Assembly (NCBI RefSeq): GCF_904849725.1
Contig: NC_058520.1
Location: forward strand, 402,083,993 to 402,147,992
Length of the DNA stretch: 64,000 bases
Direction: 5' to 3'
Source of the DNA: Hordeum vulgare subsp. vulgare
Taxonomy: Eukaryota > Streptophyta > Magnoliopsida > Poales > Poaceae
The position numbers were made by a program, and so were the translations under genes. The notes below the pieces were generated by a model. The model saw only the letters and a list, made by a program, of their open reading frames with translations. It was not told the DNA's origin and made no database searches. This document shows, piece by piece, positions 31,824 through 43,702 of this stretch; the first letter of the stretch is position 1; every line of letters starts with the position of its first letter.

Positions 31824-33249
31824 GCGAGTGCGTAAAAAGACAGGTCAAATCATTTGAGCAAAGCGTTCAAAATCTTCATCGTCCCTACTTTTAGAAGACT
31901 TTTGAGGGAATGGCATGGGTTTTTGAACCCATGGCCCTATTTCCCTTCCATGTTTTCAAGCAACAAAGTCTCTCTTATCACAACATTTATTTTTAGGAGG
32001 TGGGTTATCAATCCCCTCACCAGGTTCTATCTCGACGTCGTTATCAGGTTCCATATTACTACCTGGAGGATCTTCTACATGAACATCATTATTGTCATCA
32101 TTATGTTCATGTTCACTACCATATTGTGTCACAACGTCAAAACTAGAAACATCAATATGATTCTCAGCAGGTTTTTCAATATCAGGTTCACCAAGGGCAT
32201 GCAAAGTCCTATCATTTTTCTTTTCTGTTTCTTCTTGGTGGGGCTAGGAGTTTCATCATTAATTCTCTCATAATCCTGTTCTATTATTTTAGGATGACCT
32301 TTAGGATAAATAGGTGTGTGAGTCATTCTATCTCCTCTAGTCATCACTCTAAGAGCATGATCATTAATATTATTCATCTCAGCAAGCAAATAATTTTGTG
32401 ACTTTGCTACTTGATCTAGTCGAGTGTGAACCATAGAGGCATGTTTACCTAGACCTGTCACATCATTAGCAATTCTAAACATCACGTCACTTAAGCAGTC
32501 TATCATCAAGGCATTATTATTCAATTGATTCTTAACATTGTTTAACACTATAGTTGTCAAATCCATCCGTACATTGATCGGGAGTCTTAGCATAAGGTAT
32601 ATCATCTTCAGTGAAGGAACGGAGAGAGTTTACCTCTACTACCTGTGTCGAGGTATCAAGTCCATGTATTTCTTCAATCGGCGGTAATTTCTTGACATCC
32701 TCAATTTTACTACCTTTCTCTTTCATATATCTTTTTTCTTCTTGCATATCTTTAGTGCCGAGGAATAGAATACCTATCTTCTTTTGAATAGGTTCTGGTG
32801 GTGATTCACGGAGTGACCAGTCATCGGCATTTTGTAATATATTATTTAATAACTCTTCTTCTTGTGCAACTATTCATTCCCTAAAAACAAAACCACCACA
32901 ACTATCTAGGAAATACCAAAAATCATCGGTTAGTCCATTATAAAATATGTCAAGAATTTCATTCTTCTCAAGAGGACAATTTGGCAAAGGTCTAAGTAGC
33001 TGGATAAGCCTCCCCCAACCTTGAAGAAGATTCTCTACTTCAATTTGCACAAAGTTAAATATTTTCTGTAAGGCAACTTGTTTCATGTGAGCAGGAAAAT
33101 ATTTCTCAGAGAATTAATAAAGCATATCCTGGGGACTAAGCATACAACCAGGAGCAAGAGAAAGAAACCATTCCTTGGCCTCTCCTTTCAGCGAGAAAGA
33201 AAAAAAGATTAAGGATATAATAGTAGCGTATCTTTTCATCATTGGTGAA
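31824..33249 (-). pseudogene. Gypsy gag (Sabrina type), broken by N-family insertion
   Basis: Fragments at 31956-32204 (acidic linker), 32129-32605, 32532-32747 (KKLPPIEEIHGLDTSTQVVEVN) and 32874-33086 (NEILDIFYNGLTD). A last fragment just left of 33249 reads FTNDEKIRYYYILNLFFFL. The order is the same as in 10542-12000. The sequence stops at 33249, where the LTR of the N-family element begins. Frames change several times. Confidence 0.78.
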
Positions 33250-34906
33250 TGATGACGAGATGATGTATATACTTCTCGCACCTCGTTGGTTACCCCAAGT
33301 GGAAGGTTGAGATGTAGTCAACAACAAGTTTTCCGTCACACGGGAACTGTAAGGTTTATCGAACTAGGAGGACTCCTAGGATCAACAAGTAGGTGTCTTC
33401 CACCCTGGAGCTAGCAGAAGACGTGGACCTGCACACACAACAAATAAGTTTGCTCCCAACGAGTACAGAGAGGTTGTCAATCTCTCCGGCCTTGTAGATT
33501 GCAAAGAATCAAAACACAAGTGTGAAAGTAATAGTGATTGCAACGAAAAAGTAAATGAAAGCGGTAAATGATGGAGGTGTAAACAATGATGGTGATATGG
33601 ATCGGAGTCACATGATGTTCACTAGTGATGTCTCTCTCCCTAAAGATGATAAAAAACTATGCTTGGGTAAACAAATCATAGTTGGGAAATTGACAGAATT
33701 ATGAACGCACCTCAATGCTAATTATTCTACTTGATAGTTAGAGGTTCAATAGTAATGGGCAGTACATCAAGACAAGTAGTCCGTTTATTCATCAGCATCT
33801 ACTTACTAATCATCCACCTTGAGATATCTATCCGGAACATCTCTCCGGTATTAAGTTGCGAGCCCTACCCAAAGTGTAAACTCAAAGCAATGGACAACTT
33901 CATTAATGAACTATGCGCAAGGTAAACAATCCTTGCAACCGTGGTCACAAGCACCGTTGTTTTGTCCCTGGTGGCAATAGCACATCCCCTAGTCTCGTGT
34001 TTCTGTCACTCAAGCTAGACAACGAGGGGCATGAACCCACAATCATGCATAACTCTCCCTCTTGGAGTTACAATCTACTACTCGGCCAAAGAAATAAATA
34101 GCAATAGAGAACATGCATGATCACTAAGGAACATAATATAAAAGGATAATAAAATATATAACTCATAACAATCTAAACATAATCTCATAATCCATCGGAT
34201 CCCAACAAACCGAGCATAGCAATAGCAGGAAAATTACATAGATGCCTTGATCATGTAGGGAAGCTCAGAAGGACTAACCATTGAAGCACAAGATTGGAGA
34301 GAAGACATCACATAGCTACTGGTCATGGACTCATGCTCCAAGGAGGACTACTCACGGCACCTCCGAGAAGCGTCCATGGCGGTGAAGAAGCACCCAGAGG
34401 TCAATCCTCCCTCTGGCAGGGTGCCGGGAAGAGCTCTTCTGACGCTCCCGATCTCGGAAGTGCTGCGGCGGCGGAACGATGGAAAAATTCGCGATTCTCG
34501 AAGTTGTGGAAGGTTTTCCTCTCGGAGGACTAAATATAGGCCAAAGGAGGGCACCGAAGGAGGTGGATCCCACCCAGGCGGCCTCTTGGCGCGGCCTAGG
34601 GCCTGGCTGCACCAGCAGGTCGCCTGGACGGCCCCTGGCACCCCTTTGGCCCATCTTCAGTGATCTGGAAGCTTCTGTTTCGCTGATTTTTTATATATTT
34701 TTCCTGGAATTTTTCAGGCTTTGGAAAATTGGATAAAAGCCCCAGCAAAATAGACATCAGGACATAGAAACTGGCACTGGTGCACTAAGTTAATAGGTTA
34801 GTCCAAATATGTGTAAAATTATATAAAAGTGTAGCAAAACATATAACAATGTCACCCAAAAGATCATGGAACAAGTAGAAATTATAGATACGTTTGGGAC
34901 GTATCA
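33250..34906 (-). repeat. 3' LTR of minus-strand N element, 1657 bp
   Basis: Left edge TGATGACGAGATGATGTATA and right edge GGACGTATCA, the same termini as 36317-38165 and 42056-43697 reversed. A PPT, AAGCTTAGGGATGT on the minus strand, adjoins at 34907-34920. Confidence 0.9.
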
Positions 34907-36316
34907 ACATCCCTAAGCTTAATTTCTGCTCATCCTCGAGTAGATAAATGATAACACAATAATTTATGTGGTGACATGCTAACACACATATAAGAAATTA
35001 AAAGTAAATCAAGTAAGATATGCAATTCAAGTCAAGACAATAACAAGCAAGAGTTTATATCTAGTAGTGAGATTAGCAAAGTAAGAACATAAAGATGCAA
35101 GAGCTCTCGCTGTCCATGACTCGAATGTCTCCAAGTGGTGTTTTCGTGCAAGAAGTAGGAGATGGGTTGAGATCATAAAATATTTTTTAACTGAGAACTC
35201 AATCTACTAAACCTCACACTTGGTCTCCTTCGGAATCTTATTTTGACTCATCCCCGGACCACTAGTCAGGCACAAGTCAAAATGATCCCCTCCCTTTCGA
35301 CTTTAAGCACTCATGCAATGGATGAGCGTAAGCAAGATATGTTGGCACTTAGGATGGCAAATAGAATAATGATGGGGAAGGAAGACAAAAAGGTGTGAAA
35401 AAGGATAACATCAATGAGGAGAACCATAGGCGAGAGAAAGCCAAATGATAGATATGATGTGAGGAGTAGGGATTGCCATGTAACGGATGCACATATGATC
35501 TAAGGTAAGCTCTCCAATGGAACTAGTGGGGGTGCATCCAACTTGTTTGCTCATGAAGACCTAGAGCTCATTTGAGGAGGCTCATCATTGGAATATGCAA
35601 ACCAAGTTCTATAGTCTAAGGGTCCCCACATAGTTATGCATGAAAGATAATCTCTATGTAGTACCAATATAGCAATGGAGTACGAGTGTGGATCTTTCAA
35701 AAGGAATAGTAGTGTTGCCCCCTTCTCTCTTTTTATTTCTCTTTTTTCTCTTTTTATTTTTTTAATTTTTTGTGGCCTCTTTGGCTCTTTCTTTTTATCT
35801 CTCATTTGTCCTCTATGGGATCTTTTAATTTGTCCTCTTTGGGATCTTTTCCTCTCTTAAGGGCAACACTCTATGTTTTACATGAATAAAAAGAAAAATC
35901 ATCACACTTTATAAGCAGTACTCAACATAAAGACAAGTGAAAACTATCATGATGTATGCAAATGTATGCCTCTGCCGGTGTAGCAGGATATGCAATGATA
36001 CTAGCGCGTCATGTAGCAATAATTTGGGCAAGGCCCAACTATCATGCGGCTCTACGATCAAGCAAAAGCATGTATGACATGAAGATCAAGTCATGAGATG
36101 GTGGATGTTGCATGGCAATGTATCTCGGAAAGGCTATGGAAATGTCTTAATAGGTAGGTATGGTTTTTGTTTTGAGGAAAGATATAATGAGGCTTATGTA
36201 TGACAGCGTATCATGTCATGGGTTTGGATGCACCGGCGGAGTTTGCACCAACTCTCAATGTGAGAAAAGGCAATGCACGGTACCGAAGAGGCTAGAAAAA
36301 TATGGATGGCGGAAGT
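34907..36316 (-). other. 3' internal non-coding region of minus-strand N element
   Basis: No coding potential. Collinear with the reverse complement of 40650-42055. It contains a pyrimidine-rich tract at 35700-35860. It ends at the GAAGT target site (36312-36316), where the plus-strand N element starts; the continuation is at 43703. Confidence 0.8.
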
Positions 36317-38165
36317 TGATACGTCCCAAACGTATCTATAATTTATGTTTGTTCCATGATCTTTTGGGTGACCTTGTTATATGTACACTTTTATATCATT
36401 TTACACATATTTGGACTAACCTACTAACTCAGTGCACCCAGTGCCAGTTTCTGTTTGCTGGTATCTACTTTGGAGGGGCTTTTACCCAATTTTCCGAAGC
36501 CCAAAAAATTCCAGGAAAAATATATAAAACAAACAGCGAAACAGAAACTTCCGGATCACCAAAGATGGGCTAGAGGGGGCTAGGGGGCTGCCCATGTGAC
36601 CTGCTTGCGCGGCCAGGCCCTAGGCCGCACCTGGAGGCTGCCTGGGTGGGCCCCACCTCCTTCGCTGCCCTCCTTTGGCCTATATTTAGAGTCTCGAGAG
36701 GAAACCCTTCCGCAACTTCCAGAATCGCGAATTTCTCCATCGTTCCGCCGCCGCAGTGCTTCCAAGATCGGGAGCATGAGGATACCTCTTCCCAGGACCC
36801 TGCCGGAGGGAGGATTGACCTCCGGGAGCGTCTCCACCGCCATGGACGCTTCCGGGACGTGCCATGAGTAGTCCTTCTTGGACCATGGGTCCATGACCAG
36901 TAGCTATGTGATGTCTTCTCGCCAATCTTGTGCTTCAATGGTTAGTCCTTGTGAGCTACCCTACATGATCAAGGCATCTATGTAATTCTATTGCTATTGC
37001 TATGCTCGGTTTGTTGGGATCCGATGGATTATGAGATTATGTTCAGATTGTTATGAGTTATATAGTTGATTATCCTTTTATATTATGTTCCTTAGTCATT
37101 CATGCATGTTCTTCATTGCTATTTATTGCTTTGGCCGAGTAGTAGATTGTAACTCCAAGAGGGAGCGTTATGCATGATTGTGGGTTCATACCCCTCAATG
37201 TCTAGCTTGAGTAACAGAAACATGAGACTAGGGGATGTGTTGTTGCCACTAGGGAGAAAACAATGGTGCTTGTGACCATGGTTGCAAGGATTGTTTACCT
37301 TACGCATAGTTTGTTAATGCAGTTGTCCGTTGCTTTGAGTTTACACTTTGGGTGGGGTTAGCAACTTAATACCGGCGAGATGTTCTAGATAGATATCTCA
37401 AGGTGGATGATTAGTAAGTAGATGCAGATGAATAAATGGTCTACTTGTCTTGGCGTTCTGCCCATTACTATTGAACTCTAACTATCTAGTAGCATAATTA
37501 GCATTGCGGTGCGTTCATAATTCTGTCAATTGCCCAACTGTGATTTGTTTACCCAAGCATAGTTGTTTATCATCTTTTGGGAGAGAGACATCACTCGTGA
37601 ACATTATGTGACTCCGGTCCATATGCGAGTGTCCCACATATCTGCGCCCCCCCCCCCCCCCCCCCCCGCGCGCGATGCTGACCCCCGGCCTCGCCGGAGC
37701 GTCGCGTTCCCTGTTCGAATGGAGCACGCGTCGTCTAGTCCCCGTCACCGTCACCCCGTCCACGCCCTCCTCTTCACATGGGCGGCCTCCAACCTGCCAT
37801 TGGAGGTTGGAGCGCGCTCCCTTTTCCCACTTTGGCACGGGCGGCGAGCCAAAAGAAGCCGGACCGGGCAGCCCGGGACGGAGCGCCGGCGCGGGCGACA
37901 GGCGTTGTGCATGCCCGGACGTGACCGCCGGCCGGTCACAACCTCTGTGTACTCGTTGGGAGCAAAGTTAATTGTTGTGTGTGCAGGTCCTCGTCTTCTG
38001 CTAGCGCCAGGGTGGACGACACCTACTTGTTGATCCTAGGAGTCCTCGTGGTTCGGTAAACCTTACAGTTCCCATGTGAAGGAACACTTGCTGCTTACTA
38101 CATCTCAACCTTCCACTTGGGGTAACCAATGGGGTGCGAGAAGTATATACATCATCTCGTTATCA
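36317..38165 (+). repeat. 5' LTR of N element, 1849 bp, with GC-rich replacement patch
   Basis: Starts TGATACGTCCCAAACGTATC and ends ATCTCGTTATCA. It is about 207 bp longer than its 3' partner because 37625-37940 is a GC-rich stretch without counterpart there. TATA box at 36680-36689 (CTATATTTAG). Confidence 0.88.
37625..37940. other. GC-rich foreign patch in 5' LTR, with 21-base C run
   Basis: About 316 bp that replace roughly 130 bp present in the other N LTRs (43342-43470). It opens with a run of 21 C (37647-37667) followed by alternating CG, and stays far more GC-rich than the LTR. Open frames exist on both strands, but this is expected in GC-rich DNA and I recognise no protein. Could be captured genic DNA or repair filler; the C run could also be a sequencing problem. 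Confidence 0.7.
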
Positions 38166-38177
38166 AGCAAAGTTTTC

Positions 38178-38197
38178 TGACGCCGTTGCTGGGGACT
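38178..38197 (+). other. Primer binding site of N element
   Basis: TGACGCCGTTGCTGGGGACT, two changes from the tRNA-Asp type TGGCGCCGTTGCCGGGGA, 12 bp after the LTR end. The minus-strand copy has a more decayed version at about 46150-46172. Confidence 0.8.
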
Positions 38198-38335
38198 CCA
38201 GTCTTCAAGGTAGGGGAGTTGCATGCTAGCCTTTACTTTTGCTTTTTAGTCTTGTTAGTTTGCTTTCTAGTATTTGCTTTAGAGTCTTATACCAAAAACC
38301 ACAAAAAATAGTTTCTTTGCTTTTAGTTGTCAAGC

Positions 38336-39169
38336 ATGTTAAGGTTTGGTGCTTGGAAGGAATCTAAGGTCCTAGATTTCCATCAAAGGAATGGAGAAAA
38401 TATGAAGGAAGCATGGGATTGAATTTCTGAAGCACCCAAAAGAGTTATGCCTTGGATAACTATCAAAATTGTGCTTAGAAATTTTTATCATGGTCTCTTT
38501 ATATGGTGCAAACACTCTCTTGATATTATAGCTAAAGGAGATTTTTTAGAGTGTGATCAGGCAAGAGCTCTTGACATTATACATGTTCTATCTAATAATC
38601 TTGTTTATAATCATGGTTATGACACTATTATAGATAGACCTTCTACTATTGAAAGGAAAATAGATGCTCTAGACTTAAGAGAAAGAGAGAAACCCATGAT
38701 TGATAAGGAAAAGGTTTTGAAAATAGATGATGACTGGGAACCTTTTGTTAGAATTAGCATCTCTAACCAAGACTTCCTTGCTTATTGTGATATTGGATTC
38801 ATGGTTACTACAATGCCAAAAAATGTTTATGATTCTCTCTGGTTAGACATGGAAAAAATTTCATCTTATCATGTTCATGCTAATGGTGATATTTCTGAAA
38901 TCCAGGGAAAGGTAAAAGATGTCGAGGCTACATTCTCTAAAAGGAATGCAACAGTTGATTTCTTCATCATGGATCCCAACAAAGGGAATATAGTGCTTGG
39001 AAGGGACCTCCTCCGAGCCTTGAGAGGCTTCGTTGATATAGGTAAAGGACACATACTCTTACGTAGGAAAGCGAAAGGTACGTACCCATTCCCTAGGAAA
39101 AATAAGGATGAACTTGTTGAGGGTCCGTTTGAAGGATTTTATAATTCCGATGACCTCGGAGAATCTTGA
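38336..39169 (+). pseudogene. Short gag-protease of N element
   Basis: Frame of 278 codons from ATG 38336, with one TGA at 38420-38422 where the sister copy has arginine (CpG transition); it is open from 38447 to the end. The first part, with MPWITIKIVLRNFYHGLF, resembles the C-terminal part of a Gypsy gag. The second part is a retroviral-type aspartic protease: YCDIGFMVTTMPKNVYDSL (active-site Asp in DIG), KVKDVEATFSKRNATVDFFI, and IVLGRDLLRALRGFVDIGKG. The end NSDDLGES agrees with the sister copy's NSDDPGES, so the stop is natural. This is a much shortened gag and cannot be a full capsid protein of normal size. Confidence 0.8.
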
Positions 39170-42042
39170 TCCTCCTTCTTGCATTAAGCCTAGATCAAAG
39201 GCATAAAAGAAAGCGCTTGTTGGGAGGCAACCCAATTTGTTTTTTACTTTCAATTTTAGTGGTCTTGATGCTTGTTACAACTGTAGCAACATCATTGTAT
39301 CTTTATTTTGAAGCTTTGAACTAAGTTATAGCCTCCGATTGCAAGAAAGTTCAAAAATTGTGACATGCCGTCCAGAAACAGATTATGTTTGCTTGACGGA
39401 AAAATTCGGGAAAAATCACCACATCATCTTTTTGATCTGAATTGTTTTGACAGCATGCTCAATATAATGGCCTTTCTCGCATATGTTGTGATTTTTTTTA
39501 TTTGAGTTGTAGAAGTGCCCCGAATAAATTATTTACTACCTAATGTTCTGTTTTTTCACAAATTCTGCCATGTTTGCATTTTCATTGTTTTGAAAATCCT
39601 AAGCTTAATTTTTATTTGCAAAAACCTTTTGGCAATCATGAGAAGCAGTAGCTTTTCATGAAAATCTTTATTTCCAGTAGGTAATCAATTATTTTATTAA
39701 GGGTACTAACCACTCTAATCAGCTTATGATGAGTTTCGTATGAAGGGAATTTTCAAGTATGCGATGGGAGATGATGAAAGAAGATACAGGAGTGTCAAGA
39801 ACTCAAGCTTGGGGATGCCCCCATGCACCCCAAGAAATATTCATAGGAGATTCAAGCGTCTAAGCTTGGGGATGCCCCCGTGCATCCCCTTCTCTATCAA
39901 CAATCATCAGTTCGTCCATCTCCATGCTATATGTTTATCACTTCATATGTTAAGTCCTATACTTGGAGCGTCCCACTCATTACTTTTTAGATTGTTTTAG
40001 TTTTTCTTCTGGTCGTAACAAGTCAGAACCTAGCCTACCTTGTTTGGGAGAGAAACACGCTCTATTCCACTCTAGAACACAACATAGGTTTTCATGCTTA
40101 TTTTTTGTGTGTTCTTCATCTTTTCGTAGCTACTATCATGCTTAGCTCTTTGTTTTAATGCTTATCTTTTTAAGAGCTTTTATTTAGGTTGCTTTTGGAA
40201 CTCTCTTGAGTTATCATGCTTATCTTGTTTAGAGAGTTGGCTCGTTGCACTGAGTTGTCTGTCTTGCATGAGTAGGTAGTTAAGGTTGCTATTTAAGTAT
40301 AGTAGTAACTTGCAATAGTTTTGAGGTATTGATTTGAGTAATGTTTGGACTATTGGTGCCAAGAGATTGAGCCTATTAGTAATAGGTGTCGTATTTTGCG
40401 AAATTCGTGTGTTTTCCAAAAATTAAAAATTAGTTGAGAACTCTAGCTACTAAATTGATCGCTAATCTCTGGAGGGGTTGGAATATATAGAGTACCCTCA
40501 CGTTACCATGAGTCGAGGATGCGCAAGGATAACCAAACCCCCAAGCACTCCTCCTCGGGGTACTTGTCTCTTTGTGAATTTCCTAACTAGATAGTGAGTT
40601 ACCGATAATAATTGTATGAGTTCTTTGGACTAATGTGAGTATTCGATTGTTGGCACTTCCACTATCCATATTTTGCTAGCCTCTTCGGTACCGTGCATTG
40701 CCCTTTCTCACATTGAGAGTTGGTGCAAACTCCACCGATGCATCCAAACCCATGACATGATACGCTCTGTCATACATAAGCCTCATTATATCTTTCCTCA
40801 AAACAAAAACCATACCTACCTATTAAGGCATTTCCATAGCCTTTCCGAGATACATTGCCATGCAACATCCACCATCTCATGACTTGATCTTCATGTCATA
40901 CATGCTTCTGCTTGATCGTAGAGCGGCATGATAGTTGGGCCTTGCCCTTATTACTGCTACATGACGCGCTAGTATCATTGCATATCCTTCTACACTGGAA
41001 GAGGCATACATTTGCATACATCATGATAGTTTTCACTTGTATTTATGTTGAGTACTTCTTATAAAGTGTGATGATTTTTCTTTTTTATTCTTGTAAAACA
41101 TAGAGTGTTGCCCTTAAGAGAGGAAAAGATCCCAAAGAGGACAAAACAAAAGATCCCAAAGAGGACAAATGAGAGATAAAAATAAAGAGCCAAAGAGGCC
41201 ACAAAAAATAAAAATAAAAAGAGAAAAAGAAAAAAAAGAAGGGGCAACACTACTATTCCTTTTGAAAGATCCACACTCGTACTCCATTGCTATATTGGTA
41301 CTACACAGAGATTATCATCCATGCATAATTATGTGGGGACCCTTACACTATAGAACTTGGTTTGCATATTCCAATGATGAGCCTCCTCAAATGAGCTCTA
41401 GGTCTTCATGAGAAAACAAGTTGGATGCACCCCCTACTAGTTCCGTTGGAGAGCTTACCTTAGCTCATATGCGCATCCGTTACATGGCAATCCCTACTCC
41501 TCACATCATATCTATCATTTGGCTTCCTCTCGCCTATAGTTGTCCTCATTGATGTGAGCCTTTCACACATTTTTGTCTTCCTTCCCCATCATTATTCTAT
41601 GTGCCATACTAAGTGCCAACATATTTTGCTTACTCCCATCCATTGCATGAGTGCTCAAAGTCGAAATGGAGAGGATCATTTTGACTTGTGCGTGACTAGT
41701 GGTCTGGGGACGAGTCAAAATAAGATTCCAAAGGAGACCAAGTGTGAAATTTTAGTAGATTGAGTTCTAAATTAAAAAATATTTTATGATCTCAACCCAT
41801 CTCCCACTTCTTGCACGCAAACACCGTTTGGAGACATTCGAGTCACGGGCAACGAGAGCTCTTGCACCTTTTTGTTCTTACTTTGCTAAACTCAATACCA
41901 AATATAGACTCTTGCTTGTTATTGCCTTGACTTGAATTGCATATCTCACTTGCTTTACATTGAAGTTCTTATATGTGTGTTAGCATGTCACCACAAAAAT
42001 TATTGTGTTATCATTTATCTACTCGAGGATGAGAAGAAATTA
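39170..42042 (+). other. Long non-coding internal region of N element
   Basis: About 2.9 kb without coding potential, collinear with the minus-strand sister copy (45189-43703 plus 36316-34907). Recognisable items are two PPT-like hairpins (39805-39885) and a purine-rich tract with a repeated AGATCCCAAAGAGGACAA unit (41118-41240). Conservation of length in two old copies suggests RNA-level rather than protein-level function. Confidence 0.7.
39805..39885 (+). other. Two internal PPT-like tracts with hairpins
   Basis: AAGCTTGGGGATGCCCCC occurs twice, each followed by a CACCCC or GTGCATCCCC half. In the second copy GGGGATGC and GCATCCCC form a perfect 8 bp stem. The first half equals the true PPT at 42040-42055 (TTAAGCTTGGGGATGT). 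Conserved in the sister copy at 44470-44555. Confidence 0.7.
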
Positions 42043-42055
42043 AGCTTGGGGATGT
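42043..42055 (+). other. Polypurine tract of N element
   Basis: AAGCTTGGGGATG followed by T directly before the 3' LTR start TGATACGTCCC. Confidence 0.8.
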
Positions 42056-43697
42056 TGATACGTCCCAAAGGTATCTATAATTTCTGTTTGTTCCATGATC
42101 TTTTGGGTGACATTGTTATAAGTTTTGCTACACTTTTATATCATTTTACATATATTTGGACAAACCTACTAACTCAGTGCACCCAGTGCCAGTTTCTGTC
42201 TAGTGACGCCTGTTTTCTAGGGGGTTTTACCCAATTTTCCGAAGCCCGAAACATTCCAGGAAAAATATATAAAAAATGAGTGAGGCCACAGATGGGCCAC
42301 ATGGGGCCAGGGGCTACCCAGGCAACCTGCTGGCGCGGCCAGGCATTAGGCTGCGCCAGGAGGCCGCCTGGGTGGGGCCCACCTCCTCCGTTGCCCTCCT
42401 TTGGCCTATATTGAGAGTCCCGAGAGTAAACCCTTCCACAACTTCTAGAATTGCAAATTTATTCATCGTTCCGCCGCAGCAGCGCTTCCGAGATCGGGAG
42501 CGTCAGGAGACCTCTTCCCAGCACCCTGACGGAGGGAGGATTGACCTCTGGGAGCTTCTCCACTGCCATGGACGCTTCCTAGAAGTGCCGTTAGTAGTCC
42601 TCCTTGGACCATGGGTCCATGACCAGTAGCTATGTGATGTCTTCTCTCCAATCTTGTACTTCAATGGTTAGTCCTTGTGAGCTGCCCTACATAAAGGAAT
42701 CTATGTAATTCTCTTGCTATTGCTATGCTCGGTTTGTTGGGATCCGATGGATTATGAGATTATGTTCAGATTTTTATGAGTTATATATTTGATTATCCTT
42801 TCATATTATGTTCCTTAGTGATTCATGCATGTTCTCCGTTGCTATTTATTGCTTTGGCCGAGTAGTAGATTGTAACTCCAAGACAGAGCATTATGCATGA
42901 TTGTGGGTTCATGCCCCTCGATGTCTAGCTTGAGTGACAGAAGCATGAGACTAGGGGATGTGTTGTTGCCACCAGGGAGAAAACAATGGTGCTTGTGACC
43001 ACGGTTGCAAGGATTGTTTACCTTACGCATAGTTCGTTAACGCAGTTGTCCGTTGCTTTGAGTTTACACTTTGGGTGGGGCTCGCAACTTAATACCGGCA
43101 AGATGTTCTGGATAGATATATCAAGCTGGATGATTAGTAAGTTGATGCTAATGAATAAACGGTCTACTTGTCTTGGCGTTCTGCCCATTACTACTGAACC
43201 TCTAACTATCAAGTAGCATAATTAGCATTGCGGTGCGTTCATAATTCTGTCAATTGCCCAACTATGATTTGTTTACCCCAAGCATAGTTGTTTATCGTCT
43301 TTTGGGAGAGAGACATCACTAGTGAACTTCATGTGACTTCAGTCCATATCACCATCATTGTTTACACCTCCATCATTTACCGCTTTCATTTACCTTCCCG
43401 TTGCAATCATCACTATTACTTTCCTGCTTGTGTTTTGATCCTTTGGAAACTACAAGGCCACAGAGGTTGACAATCTCTTTGTACTCGTTGGGAGCAAAGT
43501 TAATTGTTGTGTGTGCAGGTCCACGTCTTCTGCTAGCGCCAGGGTGGAAGACACCTACTTGTTGATCCTAGGAGTCCTCCTGGTTTGATAAACCTTACAG
43601 TTCCCGTGTGAGGGAAAATTTGGTGCTGACTACATCTCAACCTTCCACTTGGGGTAACCAATGAGGTGAGAGAGGTATATACATCATCTCGTCATCA
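42056..43697 (+). repeat. 3' LTR of N element, 1642 bp
   Basis: Starts TGATACGTCCCAAAGG, ends ATCTCGTCATCA, followed by GAAGT. It lacks the GC-rich patch of the 5' LTR, so it shows the ancestral form. TATA-like CTATATTGAG at about 42406. Confidence 0.92.
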
Positions 43698-43702
43698 GAA
43701 GT

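Larger units (their letters stand above)
21888..33249 (-). mobile_element. Sabrina/Athila-like Gypsy, minus strand, 3' LTR to gag
   Basis: From left to right on the plus strand (3' to 5' of the element): 3' LTR 21888-27300 (interrupted by a solo LTR), PPT, long non-coding tail, Athila-type ORF remnant, LTR-like block, protease, gag. Gag is then broken at 33249 by insertion of an N-family element. Layout equals the plus-strand element 10415-17759 and again no RT or integrase is present. The five bases left of the LTR are AAGGT (21883-21887). Confidence 0.82.
36317..43697 (+). mobile_element. Complete N-family non-autonomous Gypsy element, 7381 bp, TSD GAAGT
   Basis: 5' LTR 36317-38165, PBS 38178-38197, one gag-protease frame 38336-39169, about 2.9 kb of non-coding internal sequence, PPT, 3' LTR 42056-43697. 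GAAGT is at 36312-36316 and again at 43698-43702. The flanking sequence joins perfectly across the element into the minus-strand N copy, so the insertion is proven. No RT, RNase H or integrase is present. The two LTRs differ by many substitutions and indels, so the insertion is old. Confidence 0.92.

Noticed and set aside
34294..34663. Overlapping frames on both strands near the N-family TATA region
   Set aside because: They recur in all N LTRs (36580-36938, 42276-42651) in the GC-rich leader and have no shared protein-like conservation.
37563..38033. A 156-codon frame with a poly-proline stretch as a possible gene
   Set aside because: The proline run is the translated C21 tract, the frame begins and ends in LTR sequence, and other frames on both strands are equally open.
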